Source: Polyangium fumosum (GTDB taxonomy: Bacteria; Myxococcota_A; Polyangia; Polyangiales; Polyangiaceae). From it: DNA of 64,000 nucleotides. Location of the stretch: assembly GCF_005144585.1 (NCBI RefSeq), contig NZ_SSMQ01000007.1, positions 62,001-126,000 on the forward strand, written 5' to 3'. Positions 34,455 to 43,201 of this stretch are shown here, piece by piece; within the stretch, counting starts at the first letter, position 1, and each line of letters opens with the position of its first letter. The notes below the pieces were generated by a model that saw only the letters and a list, made by a program, of their open reading frames with translations, did no database searches and was not told the origin of the DNA. The position numbers were made by a program, and so were the translations under genes.

Positions 34455-36863
34455 CTAAAGGCCGCCCTCGACGCCGATGCTCGGCACGGTGACGGGGCCG
34501 ATTTCCTGGGCCTCGCATTCGGTCGGGCCACAGCTCACGCCCGTTTGCTCGGTGCTGAGCGTCGCATTGAGCATTTCGATCACGAACGAGACCCAGCCGC
34601 GCTTCTTGAGGTTCCAGCGCTTCTCGATGCGCGCGTCGATGCGGAAGAACGGATCGGTGCGGCTCTTGCCCCATATCGCGGCATCCGCGGCCGCGATGGG
34701 CAAACCCGTGTAGAAGACGACACGCGAGCCGAGGCGCCATCCCTTGCCGGCTTCCCAGGAAACCGCGCCATTCAGGACGTGGGTTCGATCGAATTGTGCT
34801 GGGCCCGAGGAAAAACCGATGCTCCTCGACGATCGGGAGAGCGTGTACGAAATGTATCCGCCGAGCCGCTCCGTGAGCTTGCGGCGGATGTAGATTTCGA
34901 GCCCCACCGCGGTGCCGAGCGATCGATCGCTGATCACACTCGATCCGTCGTCGTCGTCCTGGGGCGGCGCGCCGCCCGGGCCCCCCGGGCCGCCGGGGCC
35001 TCCGCCCGGGCCCCCCGGACCGCCGCCGCCGCCGTTGACCGTGCGGCCGACCGAATCGAGCGCGTCAGCCATGTTGAAGAAGCCATTGAGGAAAAACGTG
35101 CCCGTGGCCTCGAAGCCGAAGGGCAATTTCACATCGAGGCCCGTGCTCGTCTGGACGCTGCGCTGAAGGCCGCCGGCGAGCTTGCCGATGGAGAGGCCGG
35201 GGATGGGTAAAACGAACCCGGGCGGCTGGTGAGCGAGACCCATGGCGGAGACGAGCTTCAACCGGGGCACGATGGGGACCTTCATGGCGAGCCGAACGTC
35301 GGCGCTGATCGCAGTGACGCCGCCCGAGCCCCAGAGGTCGACGCGCGCGCCGGGCGTGAATTCGATGCCGCGGCCTGTGTCGAGGACGGCGTCCGCGTAA
35401 AACCCGACCGCGATGTCCTGGCGCGGCGGAAAAAACTGGTCGAGGAGCGACTGCTGGTTCTGGGCTGCCTCTTCGTCCTCGTCGCCCCCCACGACGAGGT
35501 CGTAATAATCGAAATTCGCGTCGACCCCGGCCCGGAAGAGCATGGACTCGTTCCGGCGGTGGAGGATCTGGCTCCGGGCCGATAGGAGGAAATCGCGCGC
35601 AAAAATGCCCTCCTGGCCGCCGACGGCCGTCCGGTCGTAGCCGAACGAGACGGCCTGGCGCAAGCGCGTGCGCGAGCTGACGTCCTTGTCGTAACGGAGG
35701 TCAATCCGGTGGAACTGCACGTCGAAGAGGCCCTGCTCGACGTCGTCGACCTTCGCGCCGAGGTAATCGTGGGCGCCAAAGGCGAAGAGGGTGAGTCGAT
35801 CCGTGGGCGTGACGTCGAAGGTCGCGCGGGCCTGATAGTCCCAATAATTGAGCGTGGTGTCGGGCGCGAGCAGGGAGAGCGCGGCCGCGGTGTACGAGAA
35901 TCGGCCGCCCGCCATGACGGTGGCGCGGTCGCCGATCGGGGCCTCGACCATGGCGCCGGCGTCGAACACGCGAATGTTCGCCTCGCCGTGGAGCTCGCCC
36001 TTCGGCTTGGTCGTCTCGCCGGAGACGATGCCGCCGGCAAAACGACCGAATTGCGCAGGGTAACCGCCGGGATAGAGGTCGACCCGGTCCACGATCGCCG
36101 GATTGACGACCGAAGGGCCGAGGGCGAGGTGATACAGATAAGGGACGCGGACGTTGTCGAGAAAATACCCGACGTTGCCGGGAGGCGCGCCGCGAATGTA
36201 AAAGAAGGGCAAACCCGAGAAGATGGGCGTGACGCCGGGGAGCGATTCAATCGCACGGAAAGGATCGCCGAACGCGCCCGGCAAGACGCGGACCTCGGCG
36301 CGGCCGAGCGAGGAGGTCCCGGCGGCGCGGCGCTCGCCGAGAGCAAGGACCTCGATGGGCGCAGGGCCCGCCGGCTTCGGCGTCGCGGTCGGCTTTTTGC
36401 CGGGGGTGCCGTCCTTCGGGTGAGCGCCTTCCTCGGCCGCGGGAGGGGTCTCCTCCTCGGCAGGCGGCGCCGGGGGCGTGAAGTGGACGAGGACGCGGAT
36501 GCGCGCGGGGATGGGCTTGCCGTTGCGCGTGGCCGGCTCGAAACGCCACTCGGGCGCGGCGCCGGACGCGGCGTCGGTGAAAGGCGCGTCCCCGGAAACG
36601 ATACGCGCCTCCTTGACGCTGCCATCCGCGGCGACGGTGACGTCGAGCACGACGTCCGCCTCGCCCGTGAGGCCCGGCTCCGTCGGATAAGCGGCCTCGA
36701 GCGCAGCGAGCGGACGAGGCGGGACGAGGACGGGCGCCGCAGGGGGAGCTGCGGCAGGTGGAGCGGGCGCAGGCTGCGGGGGTTCGTCGGCGCGAGCAGG
36801 GGGAGCGGCAAGGAGAAGGAAGGTCGAGAAGATAAGGGGGGGCTTCAAGGACGCGCGTTTCAT
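34455..36863 (-). CDS. TonB-dependent receptor with an N-terminal TonB C-terminal-type domain
   Basis: An 802-residue outer-membrane protein. Signal peptide (FSTFLLLAAPPARA), then an Ala/Pro linker and a domain like the TonB C-terminus (AAYPTEPGLTGEADVVLDVTVAADGSVKEARIV...WRFEPATRNGKPIPARIRVLVHF, about 55-135). After a charged linker comes a plug domain (RVLPGAFGDPFRAIESLPGVTPIF...FYIRGAPPGNVGYFLDNVRVPYLYHL, VDRVDLYPGGYPAQFGRFAGGIV) and a 22-strand-type barrel. One surface loop carries a Gly-Pro-rich tract and DDDDG (34930-35035). The ATG at 36863 gives the signal peptide; a GTG at 36884 adds seven residues. Transported substrate unknown. Confidence 0.88.
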   Translation of the reverse strand: MKRASLKPPLIFSTFLLLAAPPARADEPPQPAPAPPAAAPPAAPVLVPPRPLAALEAAYPTEPGLTGEADVVLDVTVAADGSVKEARIVSGDAPFTDAASGAAPEWRFEPATRNGKPIPARIRVLVHFTPPAPPAEEETPPAAEEGAHPKDGTPGKKPTATPKPAGPAPIEVLALGERRAAGTSSLGRAEVRVLPGAFGDPFRAIESLPGVTPIFSGLPFFYIRGAPPGNVGYFLDNVRVPYLYHLALGPSVVNPAIVDRVDLYPGGYPAQFGRFAGGIVSGETTKPKGELHGEANIRVFDAGAMVEAPIGDRATVMAGGRFSYTAAALSLLAPDTTLNYWDYQARATFDVTPTDRLTLFAFGAHDYLGAKVDDVEQGLFDVQFHRIDLRYDKDVSSRTRLRQAVSFGYDRTAVGGQEGIFARDFLLSARSQILHRRNESMLFRAGVDANFDYYDLVVGGDEDEEAAQNQQSLLDQFFPPRQDIAVGFYADAVLDTGRGIEFTPGARVDLWGSGGVTAISADVRLAMKVPIVPRLKLVSAMGLAHQPPGFVLPIPGLSIGKLAGGLQRSVQTSTGLDVKLPFGFEATGTFFLNGFFNMADALDSVGRTVNGGGGGPGGPGGGPGGPGGPGGAPPQDDDDGSSVISDRSLGTAVGLEIYIRRKLTERLGGYISYTLSRSSRSIGFSSGPAQFDRTHVLNGAVSWEAGKGWRLGSRVVFYTGLPIAAADAAIWGKSRTDPFFRIDARIEKRWNLKKRGWVSFVIEMLNATLSTEQTGVSCGPTECEAQEIGPVTVPSIGVEGGL

Positions 36864-36906
36864 CGCCGGTCCGCTACATCTCACGACCCGAGGGACAGTG
36901 GGTTAA

Positions 36907-36935
36907 ATAATGTAAAGCGCACGTTTTCGCCCCAA
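36907..36935 (-). promoter_or_regulatory. Candidate promoter of the TonB-dependent receptor gene
   Basis: On the minus strand, TTGGGG (36930-36935) is followed after 17 bases by CATTAT (36907-36912) in an unusually AT-rich patch. Each box matches the sigma70 consensus at about half to two thirds of positions. It overlaps one arm of the inverted repeat at 36922-36970, which may be an operator. Confidence 0.3.
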
Positions 36936-36970
36936 GGGCGGAGCGTCGGCCAGCCCTCGGAGCGAAAACG
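36922..36970. promoter_or_regulatory. Long inverted repeat upstream of the TonB receptor gene
   Basis: CGTTTTCGC at 36922-36930 is perfectly complementary to GCGAAAACG at 36962-36970. Inside, 36935-36939 (AGGGC) pairs with 36953-36957 (GCCCT) and CC at 36932-36933 with GG at 36959-36960, giving an extended imperfect hairpin. It could act as an operator or a terminator-like barrier between the receptor and the pseudogene; no U-tract follows on either strand. Confidence 0.45.
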
Positions 36971-37000
36971 GTGGGTCTTCGGCCCCGATTTCGAGGGACG

Positions 37001-37420
37001 TTATCGCTCGCCGGGGAACCCTTCCACGGCGTCGTCGTCGCCGCCGAATAACGCGCCGACCGAGAGCTCGACGGCCTCGAAAGGCTCGGCCCGCACGCAC
37101 GCGTCACGGCCGGCCGCGATCACGAGGAGACCTGCGTCAAGGCGAACTCCCCTCGACTTCGGTGTAGATCACCATCCGCCCAAAATCGCGCCGCCGGAAG
37201 GACGGCGCTGGAACGGTCCTTTGAGACGCGCGACGACCGCAGATTACGCGTCGCCGTGCTCGCCCGTGGGAGCCGCCTTGCGGACGAGCTCGCCATCGAT
37301 GATCTCGTGAACTCGCTCCTCAGGCGGGATCGCGAGCAGGTCGGCGACGGTCGCACGCTAGCGGCGTTTGAAGGTGGAGGACATGGGAGCGTCCGAGCCT
37401 ACCTCTGGCGGGTTTTCCAT
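37001..37420 (-). pseudogene. Decayed Uma2-family (DUF820) endonuclease-like gene
   Basis: Reading the minus strand from an ATG at 37420 gives sequence with clear Uma2 character: ATVADLLAIPPEERVHEIIDGELVRKAAPTGEH, then VVARLKGPFQRRPSGGAILGGW. The frame is broken by TAG at 37358-37360 and TAA at 37244-37246, and by a one-base loss at the expected WW-(I)YTEVE segment near 37170. The middle, including the region that would hold the PD-(D/E)xK catalytic core and LxPDV, is missing. In the shifted frame the typical C-terminus resumes (VRAEPFEAVELSVGALFGGDDD) and ends at TAA 37001-37003. Uma2 proteins are restriction-endonuclease-fold proteins of unknown biological role, multicopy in Polyangiales and cyanobacteria. 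Confidence 0.75.
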
Positions 37421-37508
37421 GCACGTACATCTTCCGGAAGCCTCCTGCGGTTGCGTGTTTCGAAAACTTTTCTTGCGCCCGTCACCCCAAACATGGAAGG
37501 AAGCCGCC

Positions 37509-40268
<2,760 letters not shown>

Positions 40269-40277
40269 TCGGTCGCG

Positions 40278-40313
40278 GCGGGGGAGGCTCCGAGCGGGCC
40301 GACCCCCGCGTTT
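40278..40313 (+). terminator. Terminator-like hairpin after ppdK
   Basis: GCGGGGG (40278-40284) pairs with CCCCCGC (40303-40309), with a further inner GGC/GCC pairing, followed by GTTT. The U-tract is short, but the position directly after the stop codon fits intrinsic termination. Confidence 0.5.
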
Positions 40314-40480
40314 ATCGCGGCACAATCATCATCGGGCGGGATGGCATTCCATTCCGCCGATCCTTTCCCAGCCTTCACACAACATAGCGAATGGCCGAGC
40401 GAGCATTCGCATAGCCCCCCATTGCATGCTTTCTCGTGGAGGCGCTCCGCGCGAGCGTCGTCCTTGACCTTGCCAGTCAG

Positions 40481-40506
40481 ATGATGTGCATCATATGATG
40501 ATCATC
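40481..40506 (+). promoter_or_regulatory. Nested palindromic operator and promoter region of the SDR gene
   Basis: Three overlapping symmetric elements lie directly before the start codon: ATGATG-TG-CATCAT (40481-40494), the perfect 12-bp palindrome CATCATATGATG (40489-40500), and GATGATCATC (40497-40506). A TTGACC (40464-40469) about 18-19 bases upstream of CATCAT could be the -35 box. This is the layout of a TetR-, GntR- or MarR-type operator overlapping the promoter, and it leaves little room for a leader. Confidence 0.55.
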
Positions 40507-40508
40507 CT

Positions 40509-41276
40509 ATGAACACGAACTCGACGAGCGACGAGCATGACGTGACCTGCAGCAGCGACCGTGCTGCATGGATCGTAGGTGCCGGCGACGGCACGGGCGG
40601 CGCCATCGCGCGCCGCTTCGCGCGGGGAGGCTTCGTCACGTGCGTGTCGCGTCGCAACGCGGAGAAGCTTTCGCCGCTCGTCGACGCCATCGCCGCGGAC
40701 GGCGGGCGCGCGCACGCCATCGGCTGCGACGCACGCAAGGAGGACGACGTCATCGCGACGGTCGAGCGCATCGAGCGGGAGATCGGAGCCATCGAGGTCT
40801 ACGTCTTCAACGTGGGCGCGAACGTCCCGTGCAGCATCCTCGACGAGACCTCCCGCAAGTACATGAAGATCTGGGAGATGGCCTGCTTCGGCGGGTTCCT
40901 GACGGCGCGCGAAGTGGCCAAGCGCATGGTGGCGCGCGGGCGCGGGACCATGCTCTTCACGGGCGCGACCGCGAGCGTGCGCGGCTCCGCAAATTTCGCG
41001 GCGTTCGCCGGGGCCAAACACGCGCTGCGCGCCCTCGCGCAAAGCATGGCGCGCGAGCTCGGTCCGCGGGGCGTTCACGTGGCGCACGTCATCGTCGACG
41101 GCGCGATCGACACCGCCTTCATCCGCGACAACCTGCCCGCGCTTTATGCGAAGAAGGACGAGGGCGGCATCCTCGACCCGGACCACATCGCGGAGAACTA
41201 CTGGCACCTCCACAACCAGCCGCGCGACGCGTGGACGTTCGAACTCGATCTCCGCCCGTGGATCGAGAAGTGGTGA
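40509..41276 (+). CDS. Short-chain dehydrogenase/reductase-fold protein lacking catalytic Ser and Tyr
   Basis: A 255-residue Rossmann-fold SDR. The cofactor loop is present as VGAGDGTGGAIARRF, followed by the adenine-pocket region GCDARKEDD and the FNVGANVP segment (NNAG equivalent). At the active site, alignment by spacing gives Ala153 for Ser, Phe166 for Tyr and the retained Lys170 (F-AGA-K in place of Y-xxx-K). The rest (ALAQSMARELGPRGVHVAHVIVDGAIDT) is SDR-like. Classical dehydrogenase chemistry is thus unlikely; the protein may bind NAD(P) only or use another mechanism. The start ATG has no ribosome site and is directly downstream of palindromic DNA. Confidence 0.82.
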   Translation: MNTNSTSDEHDVTCSSDRAAWIVGAGDGTGGAIARRFARGGFVTCVSRRNAEKLSPLVDAIAADGGRAHAIGCDARKEDDVIATVERIEREIGAIEVYVFNVGANVPCSILDETSRKYMKIWEMACFGGFLTAREVAKRMVARGRGTMLFTGATASVRGSANFAAFAGAKHALRALAQSMARELGPRGVHVAHVIVDGAIDTAFIRDNLPALYAKKDEGGILDPDHIAENYWHLHNQPRDAWTFELDLRPWIEKW

Positions 41277-41459
41277 GGTCCTCTCGTCCGGCGTCGGCAC
41301 GGGACCCTACGAACCCACCCTCCCGCTCGAAGCGCGCGAAGCAGCGGAACGAAGGGAAGCTGCGCCGCGCGGGGGTTCGGGGGTTCGAGGGGGGCCGACC
41401 GGAGCCTCCCCACGTTGGGGTGACTTTACTCCGGCCGCAAGGCGAGGCACCTTTGCCCC

Positions 41460-42182
41460 ATGGGCATCTTCGACCGGATGGGCAAGGTCATCTCGAGCAA
41501 CGTCAACGCGCTCCTCGACAAGGCGGAAGACCCGAAGAAATCGGTCGATTTGATCGTCGAGGAGATGAAGGACCAGATCCGCGCGGCGCGCAAGGAGCTG
41601 GTCGAGGCGGTGGCGGCCGAGAAGGTGCTGCGCAAGAAGGTCGACGAGATCGACGCCGATACGGCGAAGTGGGAGCGGCGCGCCGAGCTCGCCCTGAAGG
41701 CCGGTGACGAGTCGCTCGCGCGCGAGGCGCTCGTGCAGAAGAAGCGCATCATCGCCGAACGAGACCGCGCCGAAGCGCTGCGCGCCGAGCAACGCGCGGC
41801 CGCGCTGAACATGAAGCGCGAGCTCGAGCGCATGGAGCAGAAGCAGCAGGAGCTCGAAGCACGCAAAGGGACGATCGCCTCGCAGCTCCAGCAGGCGAAG
41901 GCCGGCGGCGGAGCCGAAGGGCTCGGGGCGCGAGGCAGCTCGGGCGGCGCGTTCGCCGAGTTCCGACGCATGGAAGACAAGATCGAGGGCAAGGTCGCCG
42001 AGGTGGCCGCCGCCCGCGAGCTCGACGACGCGCTCCGCGGAGGCGGGATGTCCGACGTGGAGCTCGAGTCGAAGTTCGCGCAGCTCGAAGGCGGCGGGAC
42101 GATCTCGAAAGACGGCAAGCCTTCGAACCCCGAGATCGATGACGAGCTCGCCGCGCTGAAGAAGAAGATCCGGATCGGCTGA
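41460..42182 (+). CDS. pspA: PspA/IM30 (Vipp1) family membrane-stress protein
   Basis: A 240-residue, mostly alpha-helical coiled-coil protein that binds and protects the inner membrane, forming ESCRT-III-like assemblies. N-terminal landmarks: MGIFDRMGKVISSNVNALLDKAEDPKKSVDLIVEEM (helix 0-1), DQIRAARKELVEAVAAEK, and long heptad-rich helices rich in Ala, Glu, Arg and Lys (ERDRAEALRAEQRAAALNMKRELERMEQKQQELEARK). A Gly/Ser break (GGGAEGLGARGSSGG) precedes the C-terminal helices. The upstream gap (41277-41459) has a small hairpin CCCCA-CGT-TGGGG at 41408-41420 but no sigma54 promoter that I could see, and no pspF nearby. Confidence 0.93.
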   Translation: MGIFDRMGKVISSNVNALLDKAEDPKKSVDLIVEEMKDQIRAARKELVEAVAAEKVLRKKVDEIDADTAKWERRAELALKAGDESLAREALVQKKRIIAERDRAEALRAEQRAAALNMKRELERMEQKQQELEARKGTIASQLQQAKAGGGAEGLGARGSSGGAFAEFRRMEDKIEGKVAEVAAARELDDALRGGGMSDVELESKFAQLEGGGTISKDGKPSNPEIDDELAALKKKIRIG

Positions 42183-42197
42183 ACGCCGAAAGGCGTC
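42183..42197. terminator. Small GAAA-tetraloop hairpin between convergent genes
   Basis: ACGCC-GAAA-GGCGT fills the 13-base gap between the pspA stop and the stop of the convergent FGE-like gene. The five-pair stem with a stable tetraloop could terminate both ways, though there is no U-tract. Confidence 0.3.
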
Positions 42198-43107
42198 AGG
42201 GCAGGTCGGCGCAGCAGCGGAAGCCGGTGTTCGGGTTGCTATACCCGCGCGCCAAGGTCGTGCTCGCGGAGGAGCAATCCATGTCGTGGTCCGAGCTCGT
42301 GTAGCTGCCTCCGCGGCGCCGGCAGGGGTTTTCCGCGGGCATGGCGCTGGGCGTCTCGTCGCAGGAATCCTCCCACTCCCACACGTTCCCACTCATATCG
42401 AAGATCCCCGAGAACCCGCCCTCGCACGTCGGCAGGTTCTTGACCGGGACGACGTCGCCGTGCTCGGATTTTTGGCCATTGCAGGCCATCGCATCGTACG
42501 CGTCACCGTAGGGGTGGTCCTTCTCGCCCCCGCCCGTACAGGCGTTGTGCCATTGGCTCTTCGCAGGATTGCCGGCGGATTCGTTGAACAGCAGGGCCCC
42601 CCCGCCGATCTGGCCGCAAAGACGCTTGCCGTGCGCAGCACAGAACGCGAGCGCGTCACACCAGTCCACGTCCGCGACCGGCAGGCTGTCCTTCGACGGT
42701 GCCTTCGAGGGGGCAAACGTCGTGTTCCCCTCGCATTGCGCCGGCTGCACCACCGTCGGCTTCGTCTCCACCCATTCGAGGTACTGGAGGTTCGTGACCT
42801 CGGTACTGTCGACGCAATAAGACGGTCCCCCGTTCGGAGCCTGCACCATCACCATGGTCGGCGTCTTTGGGATGTCGGGGCACGCCACCGAACCCCCGCC
42901 CGAGCCGCCCGCCGACGAACTCGACGACGAACTCGCGTCCCCACCCATGCCGGCGCCGCCGCTGCCCCCACCTGCGCCGCCGGTTCCGCCCGTCGCGCCC
43001 GAGCCGCTCGGCTCCGGGGGCGGAGCATCGATCCCCCCACCACCAAAGCACCCAGCCGCGATCACGAGCGGGCAAGCAAGAAGCAGGAAAGAAACGGCGA
43101 CGCGCAT
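42196..43107 (-). CDS. Formylglycine-generating-enzyme-like (SUMF1) lipoprotein
   Basis: A 303-residue lipoprotein (lipobox AAGC) with a Gly/Ser-rich tether (GGTGGAGGGSGGAGMGGDASSSSSSS), then an FGE/sulfatase-modifying-factor fold. Landmarks: MVMVQAPNGGPSYCVDSTEVTNLQYLEW, LPVADVDWCDALAFCAAHGKRLC, FNESAGNPAKSQWHNAC, GIFDMSGNVWEWEDSC, RRRGGSYTSSDHDMDCSS and NTGFRCCADLP. Classical FGE has an active-site Cys pair; here several Cys are present, but exact correspondence cannot be judged. In myxobacteria the fold is mostly non-catalytic, in ligand-binding or kinase-linked proteins. No sulfatase gene is nearby. The ATG at 43107 gives the signal peptide. Confidence 0.85.
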   Translation of the reverse strand: MRVAVSFLLLACPLVIAAGCFGGGGIDAPPPEPSGSGATGGTGGAGGGSGGAGMGGDASSSSSSSAGGSGGGSVACPDIPKTPTMVMVQAPNGGPSYCVDSTEVTNLQYLEWVETKPTVVQPAQCEGNTTFAPSKAPSKDSLPVADVDWCDALAFCAAHGKRLCGQIGGGALLFNESAGNPAKSQWHNACTGGGEKDHPYGDAYDAMACNGQKSEHGDVVPVKNLPTCEGGFSGIFDMSGNVWEWEDSCDETPSAMPAENPCRRRGGSYTSSDHDMDCSSASTTLARGYSNPNTGFRCCADLP

Positions 43108-43201
43108 GATCCGACGATGACACACGTCGCCCGCGAACTGCAATGGGGGAGCGATGGACGGGACGGACGCGCGTGCCGGCCGCCCCCTACGCCGAGTCGT
43201 C

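Noticed and set aside
41401-41459. Sigma54 promoter before pspA
   Set aside because: No TGGCAC-N5-TTGCA-like -24/-12 element was found; only a short hairpin.
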